NCBI GenBank assembly: GCA_019828545.1
Contig: JACVRA010000401.1
Coordinates: 1 to 64,000, forward strand
DNA: 64,000 nt
Direction: 5' to 3'
Source: Paracamarosporium sp. OC-R06-R3
Lineage: Eukaryota > Ascomycota > Dothideomycetes > Pleosporales > Didymosphaeriaceae
The notes below the pieces were generated by a model. That model was not told the origin of the DNA, did not search any database, and was given only the letters and a program-made list of their open reading frames with translations. A program made the position numbers and the translations under genes. This document shows, piece by piece, positions 33,837-44,303 of the stretch; position 1 is the first letter of the stretch; each line of letters opens with the position of its first letter.

Positions 33837-34295
33837 AGGGTGGTGGATATATGATATACCCTCTTGCATATACTTAGCGAGTTAATGAAAGTGATTGATC
33901 AAGCATTGCTGGCTTTTGTGATGTCGCAGTATTTTCTATACCTAGTGGGTTCTCACGCACTGACCGCTCAACCGTCTGATCATCGAAGGGTTCAAAAGGC
34001 GCATCTTCTTTCTATTGGGATACGAACTTGTTAGTCGATATATGGGAGGAGACATCGCCACAACAATAGCTGATTTAAAAAGTCTCGTCTGCTTAAACTT
34101 ACCGTAGACTCTACAGCAAGATTAGTACACTAAGTTTGCTTATAGCTTTATTGTAAGTCAAATAATCATAGCCTTATGCGATGAACTGTACGGATATTCG
34201 ATCTTCTTCAATCGCAGAAGTCCACACAATTGCCTTCCGCATGACCTCTGTTCCCCCAGGACAGACCTCTCGCAGTACCATCTGCTCGCAGAAAG
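33837..34295. other. intergenic, no gene seen
   Basis: About 460 bp, AT-rich, downstream of the nitroreductase gene. No motif was recognised. Confidence 0.5.
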
Positions 34296-34778
34296 ATGAT
34301 GTCCTCAACTGCGAAACCCAATGCCTTGCCATTGATCACAGAACACAACATAGGTGCATCGAAGCACGGCAAGGCCACAACAAACGAACAACCGATCAAA
34401 AAGGAGATTGAAAGACTGAAATCTCTCCGTAAGTCTCTGAAGGGCAAAGTTACGAGAAAAATCAAAGCTATCTCGACACGAAAACCATCAAAAGAGCCTA
34501 GGCCACAAAAGATCATTATGATGATGACTGCTCGCCGACCACAACGAGTCGGTGTCTTCAACGAAAACGAACCTGACTCTACCCAGGTAATACCGATAAG
34601 AAAACCTGGGACAAAGATTAAAACATGTTGCTACAAGGGTTAGGCGCAGGAGTTCGACTTGACACCAGAGCGCAGTTTCGAGATCTTCCAATTCCAAGAG
34701 CAGTATAAAAGAGTAATGGAAAAGCCTATTAAGATTGCTATTACGAAATGGATCGCAAGAAGTATAGAGCAGTGGTAG
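34296..34778 (+). pseudogene. Lys/Arg-rich small protein, probably a truncated relic
   Basis: Exons 34296-34586 and 34644-34778 with a 57-bp phase-0 intron (GTAATA..TTAG) give 141 residues. The first half is very basic (KSLRKSLKGKVTRKIKAIST); the second half is mixed (EFDLTPERSFEIFQFQEQYK). The frame ends at a TAG after EQW, yet sequence after it still looks coding (REAVGREKQLRAVLMVLK). A shifted frame then continues (KKHHKVLATSLRSGMTDIQQ) and is broken by two more TAG codons near 34940 and 35000. All three TAGs could descend from CAG. I do not recognise the family. It may be an expressed short protein, but decay of a longer gene reaching about 35050 seems likelier. Confidence 0.35.
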
Positions 34779-36305
34779 AGAGAAGCAGTAGGCAGAGAGA
34801 AGCAGCTTAGGGCTGTACTAATGGTATTAAAATCAATTTGTGTGCGCACATCAAGAAGCACCACAAGGTCCTGGCCACATCGCTGCGGTCAGGAATGACG
34901 GACATTCAACAAACCGGAACAATGTTTGAGGCTTGCTAGAACGAAGATGTCTTCGAATCCATGCTGTACAGTTTAAAGAAGAATCTAAACACCAGATAGC
35001 TGTGGCTGAAGGACAAGACCTTTATGGAGCAAATGAGGTACTTCTTCTAAAATACAGGTAATTACTATAATACAAAGTGATGAGTCCATCGGATAGCTTC
35101 TGAGCTTGTGTAGCACTTGGACTCTACGAACACTGGTGGAACGAGAGCGAATAAAATACTCAATACTATTGTAGCTAAAGAGATGGATTGCACGGGATAT
35201 AGTTATAGGACGAGAGCGTTGTCAAGATAAAGGCGCGAAGGAGGTGTCGCAGTACCCCCACACAATCCACGATCGTAAGCCAACTCCGCACACATACAGG
35301 GTTGCCTAACGCAGCCGCAATCGAGATCATCGCTGCACCCCGCCACACCCGCCAGCTCCCACAAGCGCTGATTCCGGCGCATCCTGTGCCGCGACATCAG
35401 TTTGGAACAAAGCTTACGATTCATAGTTCCATTTTCGAAAAAAACTTGTCCTCGATACAGTCGACTTGTCCTTGTTCTGTCGGTTTTTTTATGCGTCTAA
35501 ACCATGATGGGTAAGCCGTCCGCATCGTTCTCACAATGTCGAGCCACTTGGGGTGGCGTCTGTGCGGATGCAACGTCCAACAAACGTTGAACCTGGGATG
35601 ACGTATGACGTCAGGAGAGATGCAAAATTCCATAATCCCGCACCAGTTCCCTGCCATGCCGGTCGCAAAGCTTTGCGGCGCCCTTGGCAAAGGATCATCG
35701 AGATGCACTGGCGAAGCTTGGGATCTCGTCAATCGGTGCTTGTCGCATCGTGAGATGCATGGCATTCCAAGGTGCGTGCCGCGACAACTTCACGAGTTAT
35801 ATTCCTCAAACTCCAGAGTATATAGTTGCCCTGCCCGGCCGTACGATCGAACGCACACGGATGGGGCTCCCGTGCGGGATGATGTGAGGTCATATCTCCA
35901 GCGTCGGCTGCTCCGGCTCGTGCACGATGGCCCACAAAATCCGACGGTCTCCAAACCCCAAGCCAATGACCACTGGCTGATCAGGCCCATTAAAACGGTC
36001 CTTCGCGTCTCTTTCGCGCCAAAATCAGTCAGAAAATGTGCGATGACGGCATATCTTTTTGCTCTGGTGACCCCCATGGCACACCACCGGTGTACTTATG
36101 CAGGGAGAACTGCCCAGTCGTATGCTCTTCTCTTGCTATCGCATCCCCACTTCGGCATTAGTATGCTGTAAATTCGGGTAGCCTTGCCGCTGTACTAGTT
36201 GTTATATTTGATGCCAGGTTTTCCCTCGTCGCAGTGTCGCATATCATAACAGCACTCCCATCCTTTTCACACTTTTGAAAAACAGGTGTTCTGTCCATTT
36301 TCGGC
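34779..36305. other. decayed tail of the relic, then intergenic
   Basis: 34779-35050 holds the broken continuation of the relic described upstream. From 35050 to 36305 I see no coding sequence with recognisable motifs; overlapping frames of 60-190 codons on both strands look random. The right end contains the MFS gene promoter. Confidence 0.4.
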
Positions 36306-38361
36306 ATGGCAGATACGCAGGGCCCACAGCCGGATGCTAGGCCTAGCACTGTCGGCGATACGGAAACAGAAAGAAAATACGACAGCTCCGATGATGCTGG
36401 TACGCATAACGAGAACCCGACCGCTGATGAGGGCGTGTCGAAGGAGGACCGCGAGTTCTACGAAAAGTACGGAACCTACGATCGATACGAAATCACCGAG
36501 GAAGATTGCTACGAGGAACTGGGGTTCTGCTTTCCGACGTGGAAAGTATGCTTTTGTTTTCTTTCTGCTATTTGTACGAGCTAACAAATCTACAGAAATG
36601 GATGATACTTTCCATTGTCTTCACCGTGCAGGTGTCGATGAACTTCAACACATCGCTATACTCGAATGCCGTAGCAGGCATCTCGGAGGAATTTGGCGTT
36701 AGCGCGCAAGCTGGAAGATTGGGTGCGGCTATCTTCTTGATCACGTATGCTTTTGGTTGTGAGCTTTGGGCGGTACGTATATCTCGTTTCTACCATCTTG
36801 TTTACACCAATCTAATGAAGTACAGCCATGGAGCGAGGAGCTGGGAAGATGGCCTATCCTCCAGCTCAGTTTGTTCTTTGTGAATATTTGGCAAATCCCT
36901 GTGGGTATTGCACCCAACTTTGGCACTATCTTAGCGTTTCGAGCGCTCGGTGGTCTCTCCACAGCTGGTGGTTCAGTGACGCTTGGTATGGTTGCTGATA
37001 TGTGGGAGTCTGATAACCAACAGTACGCTGTGGTACGTATTAACTACATTCTGTATACCTTTTGGTTTGTTTGTTAACGTTGGAATAGGCCTTCATCGTT
37101 TTCTCCTCCGTCGGTGGCTCTATCTTAGGTCCCGTCGTTGGTGGCTTCGTCGAACAATTCCTGGCCTGGCGCTGGAATATCTGGATTCAGTTGATTTTCG
37201 GTGGTGCTACTCAGCTCGTACACTTCTTCCTGGTTCCAGAGACTCGATCTACCATCATGATGGACCGCATCGCGAAGAGGCGTCGCAAAGAGAGCGAAAA
37301 GAATGGCAAGCCTTTGAACTTGTGGGGTCCAAATGAACTTACGCCGTACCGAGAGCGCTTCTCCATGCGCGAGATCTTGATCACCTGTGAGAAACGTCCC
37401 CATAAATTTTCAGTCGCAGATTTGCTGATATAGATGAAGGGATCCGTCCATTCCGCATGTTCCTTACCGAGCCTATTGTGCTTGTATTGTCCCTACTCTC
37501 CGGTTTCTCCGATGCCCTTATCTTCATGTTCATCCAGTCATTCGCACTTGTGTATGCGCAATGGGATTTCGCCACTTTCGCTGTCGGACTTGCATTCGTT
37601 TCCATTGGTGTGGGCTATTTCCTCGCTTGGATATCTTTCATCCCTGCCATCAAACGCAACGAGAAGGAGCGTAAAAACAAGCCCGAGGACGAAAGGGCAC
37701 AGTACGAGTCTCGTCTTTGGTGGCTCCTATTCACGGCGCCTTGCCTGCCTATTGGTTTGATCGGCTTCGCGTGGACATCTACCGGACCACCACTGCCATG
37801 GATCGCGTCTATGATTTTTGCTGCAGTCGTCGGTATCGCCAACTATGCTATCTACATGGCTACGATTGACTATATGTGCGTACCTCCCGCATCCAAAATA
37901 AATCATGTTCTCAGCTAATCGATAATTTTAGGATTTGCGCTTACGGACCCTACTCTGCTTCTGCAACAGGTGGAAACGGTTGGGCTCGTGACTTCCTTGC
38001 CGGTGTTCTCACCCTCCCCGCAACACCGTTCTTCCAAAACATCCCCTCTTCATCGAACCCTAATCACCTCGCCTACGCCTCTACTATTCTCTTTTGCATC
38101 TCCTTCATTCTCGTATTGGCCGTCTATGTCATCTACTGGAAAGGCCCCGTCTTGCGCAAGCGCAGTCCTTTCGCGCAGCAGCTTGCTGGAGCGAGGGAAG
38201 AAACTGGTGGTAGAAGGGTCAGCGCTTTGCCTGGCTTGTACGGTTCAAGGCACAATTCAATTGCCCAAGGAAGCCCGGCGCCCGGGTCGAGAAGGGGTAG
38301 TGTTATCCGAGGTGCAAGTTTTGCGAGTCAGTCACGAGTTAGCTCGCGTCCTGCGTATTAA
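36306..38361 (+). CDS. MFS transporter, DHA1 family (polyamine/drug:H+ antiporter-like)
   Basis: Six exons (36306-36545, 36596-36772, 36826-37032, 37089-37386, 37434-37875, 37932-38361) with introns of 47-56 bp give 597 residues. An acidic cytoplasmic N-terminus precedes helix 1 (KWMILSIVFTVQVSMNFNTS). Later come PWSEELGRWPILQLSLFFVN, FRALGGLSTAGGSVTLGMVADMW and SSVGGSILGPVVGGFVEQ, the last being the antiporter motif C. The central loop is Lys/Arg/Glu-rich, and the end is Ser/Arg-rich (RRGSVIRGASFASQSRVSS) with possible phosphosites. Fungal proteins of this build export polyamines, azoles or other small compounds at the plasma membrane; the substrate is unknown. Every junction keeps the frame and joins helices correctly, so the model is strong. 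Confidence 0.92.
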
Positions 38362-38657
38362 TGGATAATGGAAGAAGTGGGAAGAAAATAGATTGGGAGA
38401 AATGTTTACTTAAGGAGTTCCAGTAAGAGTTTTGAGATCGGATAACAAGCTGTATAATATCAAGCTTACTTTGCCCATAAATATACGGTGCGCAAAATCT
38501 TCTAATGCAGACGCACCGGAGTCTTCAAAAAGCTTCTCAGGCAGAACACAAGCCTTTTGTACTGAATCAAATTCAGGACTCTTTGCCTAGATTATACCTA
38601 TAGTATACTACACTGTAAACCATGCACCCCTCTTATTAGACACGACCCTACCCATCC
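38362..38657. other. short interval between convergent genes
   Basis: About 300 bp carrying the 3' ends of the MFS gene (plus) and the cyclotransferase-like gene (minus). No other feature is seen. Confidence 0.5.
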
Positions 38658-39314
38658 TTATAGCCCCCTATTCTCCCCACCCACATACCCCTCCTCCGCC
38701 TCCACCCCCTCCACGACCCACCTCCGCATAATTTTCTTAACCCACGCCTCACTAAACCCCAACCCCACCGCTTCCCTAATACCCCGGTTAATCCTCCCCA
38801 CATAATTTTCCCTTATGTCACCCTCTTCAACATCCCTTTCATCAACATACACCAGTGCTCTCACCTTCTCCTCACCCAGGTTCTTTTCATCCTCACTGCC
38901 AAGCCACCGTATGATATCAACCTTGAGGTACACTTTATTGTGTCTACCCTTCCCCTGCTCATTCGGCCGGGAAGTGGAGACAGATGCAGAAGAGGGCGCA
39001 TCTGGATCGACACCCTCGTAGGTATCTAGGATTGCGACATCTGAAGGGTGCATCGAGTAAACGACGCCCCAGACTTCGTCTTCAACGTCTTTCCCGTCTA
39101 TGGAGTGCTCTGTGCTGCGCTTGATGTTTGCGCACCCACGTTGACATATGAACCATTTCCATTTCGGGAGTCGCGCGATGGCGATGGGGCGGGATGATTG
39201 TTCTGGAGCGATGGTGCAGCGGATGGACATTTGGGTGGGGGAGAGATTGGAGCCGAAGGCGAAGTAAAGGGTTCCTGGAGGGTTGTTGACAGGGTGGAGT
39301 GTAGAGGTCGCCAT
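38658..39314 (-). CDS. gamma-glutamylcyclotransferase-like protein
   Basis: A single exon of 218 residues. The opening LYFAFGSNLSPTQM contains the YGSN-type substrate-binding loop of the GGCT/AIG2 fold. EDEVWGVVYSMHPSDVAILDTYEGVD follows in pieces: the EVWGVVY strand and Glu100 in DTYEGVD, the likely catalytic acid. Enzymes of this family release 5-oxoproline from gamma-glutamyl amino acids or peptides in glutathione turnover. The C-terminal segment (INRGIREAVGLGFSEAWVKK) is common in fungal members. No signal peptide is present, so it should be cytosolic. It is transcribed divergently from the PAF-acetylhydrolase-like gene. Confidence 0.85.
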   Translation of the reverse strand: MATSTLHPVNNPPGTLYFAFGSNLSPTQMSIRCTIAPEQSSRPIAIARLPKWKWFICQRGCANIKRSTEHSIDGKDVEDEVWGVVYSMHPSDVAILDTYEGVDPDAPSSASVSTSRPNEQGKGRHNKVYLKVDIIRWLGSEDEKNLGEEKVRALVYVDERDVEEGDIRENYVGRINRGIREAVGLGFSEAWVKKIMRRWVVEGVEAEEGYVGGENRGL

Positions 39315-39934
39315 GGCAAAGGTAGAATTTAGAACTTATTTACGTTAGCAAATTCGAAGTTGTTGGTATGCTGATACTGGTAGCAAGGACTATATGGTAG
39401 TCTTAATATCATGTGACGCTGCATTCGCGTATCATCCTGCAAATGGCGCAATCCGTGCATGCGTAACGTGTACTATGTTAATAAAAGAGCCAATCAGGTC
39501 TTGTAAACACCATTTCTTCTAACATTTATGATCGACTCGAGTTAGGAACACTGCTTAAAGACCTAATAAAAGCATTAAGCGCCAGTAGCATTGTACAAGC
39601 GGAGAGCCCATATGCCGACTAATGTGTTAACTCGTAAAAACGAGCTCCTTCGTATAAAATAAAGTAGTTGCTGCTTTGGGAGTTACTCTGGGGAGACTTG
39701 CAATCAAGCGCGGCCTTAGGCTGCCTGTGTTACCGTTTAGCACCAATCAGCTATAGCTATCATCATGGGCTAGATATAAAAGCCGCCACGACAACTACTC
39801 GTTTAGGAAGGACCTTACGAGTAAGCACTAACAGAAGGGTCGTCCGGCAGCAGGCTTTACAGTTAAAGATTGTCTTTCTCTGAAACGAATTGTTAAAGGG
39901 TATCTATCTAAAAAAAATTCATTGCTATCGTGAT
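39315..39934. promoter_or_regulatory. divergent promoter region
   Basis: About 620 bp between the cyclotransferase-like gene (minus) and the lipase-like gene (plus). On the plus strand a CCAAT box lies at 39743-39747 and a TATAAAAG box at 39774-39781, 27 bp later and about 155 bp before the ATG at 39935. This spacing is typical of a regulated fungal promoter. Confidence 0.55.
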
Positions 39935-41074
39935 ATGTTATTCATCACTATTTCAGCCTTCACGTTCGGCTCCATAGTATCAGGCCTTTCTCTGCCACCG
40001 ACCACCGGCCCATACCGTGTCGGCTCCAAAGCCTGGATATTGGATAAGATTACGCAGAATGATCCTGTTGCTTCAAACGGAACTGGGACGTCTTTGATCC
40101 TTAACGTTTATTATCCTACTCTCTACGAAGCACCGCTGCGTCCATATTTGTGGGATGGTCTTGCAACATACTATGAACAGTACTATTCAGTCCCGTCTGG
40201 CGCATTTGGCAACGTGACCGCTCGTATCGCTCATGCGGCACCTTCAATTTTTGACTACGATCATCTCGCACTTCCAACCCTGATCTGGAGCCCACCATTT
40301 GCAGGGCCACCATCTCAGATGTTCTCCAGTCTCTTTTCCGACATCGTCTCGACAGGCTACACTATCGTGACCGTAGATCATCCAGGCGAGCAACCTTACC
40401 TACAGTTTCCAAATGGGACCGGAGTCCCGGGCCTGTCAGAGGACTTTATTCCAGACGATAAGTTCATCAATCGAGTACACGAGTACCGCCTAGAGGACAC
40501 GTCCGCCGTTCTCGATGCTCTTCCCAATATCCAAGAAGCGCTGGACGTGCCACTAAATCTTACCCATGTTGCTTTCTTTGGTCACTCCTTGGGAGGTAGT
40601 GCATCTCTGAACCAGCCTCTTTACGATAGGAATCGATCACATCCGCAAATCCTTGGCTCGATCAACATCGATGGACAGGTCTTCCCACCGGCCGCTGTGA
40701 ACGACTCATCTGCTGATATCCGCACGCCTGCTCTCCTCATGATGTCCGAACAGCACCTCGCGACGGGAGATAACAGCTTTCCACGATTTGTCTCCTGGCA
40801 ATCCTCCTGGACGAAAGAGATAATCGTGCACGGAAAGACGAACCATACAGACTTCTCAGACCTAGTTGTTCTATTACAGGGATATGGAATAACTGGTGGT
40901 AGTGGCGCAATCAAGGCTGCAAGAATGGTCGAAGTTACGAGGCTATTTGTAAGAGCTTTCTTGGATATGGTTAGTAAAATGACAGGAGAAGGCATACTAA
41001 GTGGAAATGAGGAAGTAAGAAGAGAATGGCCGGAAGTGGAATTTGCGAGCAGCGCACCGAGTCCTGCGACTTGA
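39935..41074 (+). CDS. secreted PAF-acetylhydrolase-like alpha/beta hydrolase
   Basis: A single exon of 379 residues. A signal peptide (MLFITISAFTFGSIVSGLS) is followed by LPPTTGPYRVGSKAWILD, the start typical of secreted PAF-acetylhydrolase-like lipases. Nucleophile Ser218 lies in FFGHSLGG, Asp246 in INIDGQVFPP, and His304 in KTNHTDFSDL, matching the PAF-AH catalytic triad and its order. Several N-glycosylation sequons (NGT, NVT, NLT, NHT) agree with secretion. It probably hydrolyses short-chain phospholipid or other esters outside the cell. ATG 39935 is the first in-frame ATG and opens the signal peptide; a promoter with CCAAT and TATA boxes lies upstream. Confidence 0.88.
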   Translation: MLFITISAFTFGSIVSGLSLPPTTGPYRVGSKAWILDKITQNDPVASNGTGTSLILNVYYPTLYEAPLRPYLWDGLATYYEQYYSVPSGAFGNVTARIAHAAPSIFDYDHLALPTLIWSPPFAGPPSQMFSSLFSDIVSTGYTIVTVDHPGEQPYLQFPNGTGVPGLSEDFIPDDKFINRVHEYRLEDTSAVLDALPNIQEALDVPLNLTHVAFFGHSLGGSASLNQPLYDRNRSHPQILGSINIDGQVFPPAAVNDSSADIRTPALLMMSEQHLATGDNSFPRFVSWQSSWTKEIIVHGKTNHTDFSDLVVLLQGYGITGGSGAIKAARMVEVTRLFVRAFLDMVSKMTGEGILSGNEEVRREWPEVEFASSAPSPAT

Positions 41075-41774
41075 GTTCAAATTTTCCAACATATCCTAAG
41101 GCTGACTTTAATGATGATGCAAATGTGCCGATAGCGTGATCAGTGTTCTCTGGTGGATATCATTGTTGGCAGCATGGGGTCAAAAGCCTGCGGACGAACC
41201 GAACATCGTTCGCTAACTCCTTCCATTATAATTCCCGACATCCTTTTAATTTCTGCTCTGTTGATCGTATCGTATGGGGTAAATGGACAGACGACCATTC
41301 TCAGAAAGGGGTCTTAAGCGAAGTGCGTAGGAACAGTTGAAACACCTAATTGTGCGCCGGGGAATAATTTGCGAACGACCACTTCCCATATTCCCATGCG
41401 CTAGCTCCTGTGATTCGTAATTCGTCAAAAATATACGATACACAATTATTATGGATGAATGTGAGTCGTAAATGTACCTTCTAAATGAGAAGAAAGTAAT
41501 TGGATAAGAGAAAAACATCAAGTTCGTATAGCTGTATACTATTGAAACTCCCAGCAGTGGGCTTGGGACATTGATGCAAAACCACGCTTTCGGCCTTTTC
41601 CGACTGCGTTCCTTCAACATCCATGCAAGCTATCAGAAACCTTAAACTCTGGCTTCGTGCAAAACATAAGTCGACAACAGTCGTATCTATATATAGACCG
41701 GGCCTTGAAATTTCCAAGAAATACATTTATTGCATCACCCACAGTGTGTCAGCCGTTCTAACAACTTCTCGACA
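41075..41774. promoter_or_regulatory. intergenic; TATA box for the Cys-rich protein gene
   Basis: About 700 bp between two plus-strand genes. A strong TATATATA box lies at 41688-41695, 80 bp before the next start codon. No coding sequence is supported. Confidence 0.5.
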
Positions 41775-42764
41775 ATGAAGTCACTCTTTATCATTACCCT
41801 GACCTTTGCCGGGACAGCGTATGCAACATGCTACAACAAGACTGGCGATGACTTCCAGAACCCCGATTACATTCCTTGCGCTGCTTCCAACCTTCAATCA
41901 TTGTGCTGTGGTTTAAACCGTATCAATCCGCCGGGGGGATACAATCCTTACAACTCGAACTTCACACAAGACGAATGTCTGCCAAATGGCGTTTGCCAAA
42001 ATCGCATAATGGACGAGGATTGGCAACCATACACTTCGTGGTGGACAAGCGCGTGCACACAGAAGGATTTCTCTGCAGGGGAATGTCTAGATATATGTGC
42101 AGGTGATGGACCAAGCCCACAACGAGTTACACCTTGCGATGGGACAAAGAACTCGACGCTATGGTGTTGTGGTGGTGAGGAAGATTGTTGTATGAAAGCT
42201 GGGGCGAAGGTTTTTGAAATAGCGCAGGTGTTTGGAGCACCGCTATCCACTTCGACAACTGTTTCGGACCATAACACGAAAACGACTGAGACCAAGATCA
42301 CGAGTACGTCTACGGTTTCCACTGCGACCCGAATTTCAGCCTCAATATCAACTCCAACTTCCTCAACACCAGCGAAGCCAGAGACAGGGGAAGGTGACTC
42401 TCTCTCCAAGGGAGCCGTGATTGGCCTTGGGATGGGTGCAGTCATCGGTGGCATAGCAGTAATCGCTGTTGCGGTCTGGCTTCTGAACAAAGCATTCGGT
42501 CGGAAAAAAGAGAAGATTTCAGCAAAAGTATTTGAGATTGATGGGTTTCCGATTGCTGCTGGGACGCAAACGAGATATGGCTATAGACCCTGGGACTCAA
42601 CATCTTCCAGTTCACGTACGCCCATTTCAAACCGAGCATTGGCACAAGAACTTCCGGCTACTCCGAAAAACCTTCACACAAGACGACCAAGTCTGCCAAT
42701 AGCAGCACCAGTTGAGCTACCGACCACCTCAAGCCCACGCCGGTGGACCTTCCACAGGAGATAA
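41775..42764 (+). CDS. Cys-rich secreted-domain protein with one membrane span
   Basis: A single exon of 329 residues. The signal peptide is MKSLFIITLTFAGTAYA. The outer domain (residues 18-150) holds many cysteines, among them NLQSLCCGL, DECLPNGVCQNR, DICAGDGP and LWCCGGEEDCC, which should form disulphides. A Ser/Thr-rich stalk (TSTSTVSTATRISAS) leads to a membrane helix preceded by glycines (GAVIGLGMGAVIGGIAVIAV). A basic stop (GRKKEK) and a Ser/Pro-rich cytoplasmic tail of about 75 residues follow. This layout is common in fungal surface sensors or wall-associated proteins of unknown role. Family identity and ligand are not known. The gene 1.5 kb further on encodes another single-span protein, possibly of related function. 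Confidence 0.78.
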   Translation: MKSLFIITLTFAGTAYATCYNKTGDDFQNPDYIPCAASNLQSLCCGLNRINPPGGYNPYNSNFTQDECLPNGVCQNRIMDEDWQPYTSWWTSACTQKDFSAGECLDICAGDGPSPQRVTPCDGTKNSTLWCCGGEEDCCMKAGAKVFEIAQVFGAPLSTSTTVSDHNTKTTETKITSTSTVSTATRISASISTPTSSTPAKPETGEGDSLSKGAVIGLGMGAVIGGIAVIAVAVWLLNKAFGRKKEKISAKVFEIDGFPIAAGTQTRYGYRPWDSTSSSSRTPISNRALAQELPATPKNLHTRRPSLPIAAPVELPTTSSPRRWTFHRR

Positions 42765-42926
42765 TCGTAAACTCAAACCCTGCCCGTACAATCTAATGTG
42801 AATATAAAATTTCGTAACTAATGTATATTCTGTTTTAGCGAACTTTCTCTAAGCGACTGTCAGTTGACTGAATCGTGCTTCTCAAACACAAGCTGGTCCA
42901 CACGTAATAAGCGGTTTCTCTTCGCG

Positions 42927-43712
42927 TCACTTTTGTACCACGTTCTTGACAGTCTCCAAATTTAGTTCGCCTTTCCTTCCCCATCCTTTTTGTCCACCTT
43001 TGACTGTTGGGCGAAAATCCTCGTAAAAGCGGAAAGCCTCATCGTTTAGCCGATCCTCATCATCTTCACTCCATGACGTTAGTATCTCTTCAAAACAGTT
43101 CTTTACCCTTTCATACTCTACTTCTCCAAATTTCTTTTTCAACGCTTCTTCACTCGCCGGCTTGCCTTTCTGCTCATTCCCAACGATCGCGAGCCCATCC
43201 TTAAGCTTGAGGCTGAAATGCATGATATGCATCTCCTCTAAATCTCCTTGCTTCATCTTCGCCTCTTTTCGTTCGCGAATCTTCTCTTCAGATTTATCTT
43301 GCTCGGATATCTTACCGATTGAGCGACCCTTTGCTACCGCGCATATTGCGCTAATGGCCGAGCCTGCGCTGAGGCATGTCGCCCACGGGAGTGATGGGTG
43401 TAGGCGATGTGTTACACAGGTGGACCAAAGTTGCAGTACTGGCGCGCGGTTGATTAAAATAATAGGTGTGTCTTCGACCTGGGCTGAATCGGCACGCTTA
43501 TTGCCTTGGGCGGTTTTGGCTCGTTTCGGCGTTAAGCTCTCTGCAGTGGATATGGGCGCTTTGCGCTTTTTAGATGATGACTGTTTCTTAGATGTATCTA
43601 CACCAGCATCATCTTCCGCGCTTCCTTTGTGATCCTTTCGTGGCGTCGACTTGCTCTTGATTGCGAAGTCTTCGAGATGACTCTGGGCTGTCCTGCTACG
43701 AGTTGAAACCAT
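42927..43712 (-). CDS. conserved basic protein, probably nuclear, unknown function
   Basis: A single exon of 261 residues. The N-terminal 70 residues are Lys/Arg/Ser-rich with candidate nuclear localisation signals (SSKKRKAP, TPKRAKT). A hydrophobic, conserved-looking core follows: PIILINRAPVLQLWSTCVTH, then RLHPSLPWATCLSAGSAISA and KGRSIG. A charged helical C-terminus contains EEALKKKFGEVEYERVKNCF. I have seen this core order in uncharacterised fungal proteins but know no function. It is convergent with the Cys-rich gene and only 160 bp from its end. No intron was found. Confidence 0.65.
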   Translation of the reverse strand: MVSTRSRTAQSHLEDFAIKSKSTPRKDHKGSAEDDAGVDTSKKQSSSKKRKAPISTAESLTPKRAKTAQGNKRADSAQVEDTPIILINRAPVLQLWSTCVTHRLHPSLPWATCLSAGSAISAICAVAKGRSIGKISEQDKSEEKIRERKEAKMKQGDLEEMHIMHFSLKLKDGLAIVGNEQKGKPASEEALKKKFGEVEYERVKNCFEEILTSWSEDDEDRLNDEAFRFYEDFRPTVKGGQKGWGRKGELNLETVKNVVQK

Positions 43713-44303
43713 GATCGCGATAAGTCTCTTGTAGTCTTAAAGCTCGTTTATAAAAGTGAGAGTGGTTTGTACTCTTTGTCCCGTTGGAGAAGGGCTCTGG
43801 CAGAGAATTGTGATAGTTAATAAGACTTGGTGAACAAATAGACCGAATGCGATGACGTCAGCCATCGTCAGTATAACTACCGTGAAATCCTTAGGATAGC
43901 TCCTTCCTCCCTCGACCATGGATGCGCGACTGATATTAATCCCATATAATAGGTGGTCTTGAAGATATGACACCATGTTTGTATTAATAGCTAGCTCATG
44001 GTTGTCATTCTGTTCAGCAACACTCGACGCACATAAAGTACATAGTAAGGCGGACATCGTCAGCCCTAGATTTCTCGAACTTTAGACAGCCCTCAAAAAT
44101 CGTTCGTAAATTTTATTGAGTCGTGGCGGGTGCACTCACATTCTACTTGCTGCGTAATTGCACACGATCGTCAACCAGGATTGGCATCCTTCTGACCGGT
44201 TACTTGGTATTGGCAGCTCTTGGTCTCGCCCCTCCCAATCTCACGCGCCAGCCTTGCTCCAGCTTTGCTCAACTGAAAACCCGTTGTAAACACCGCAATA
44301 GCA
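43713..44303. other. intergenic between divergent genes
   Basis: About 590 bp. A 106-codon minus frame at 43737-44057 has no motif and overlaps the promoter area of the nuclear-looking protein. I searched for an upstream exon giving the next gene a signal peptide and found none with an ATG. Confidence 0.45.
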
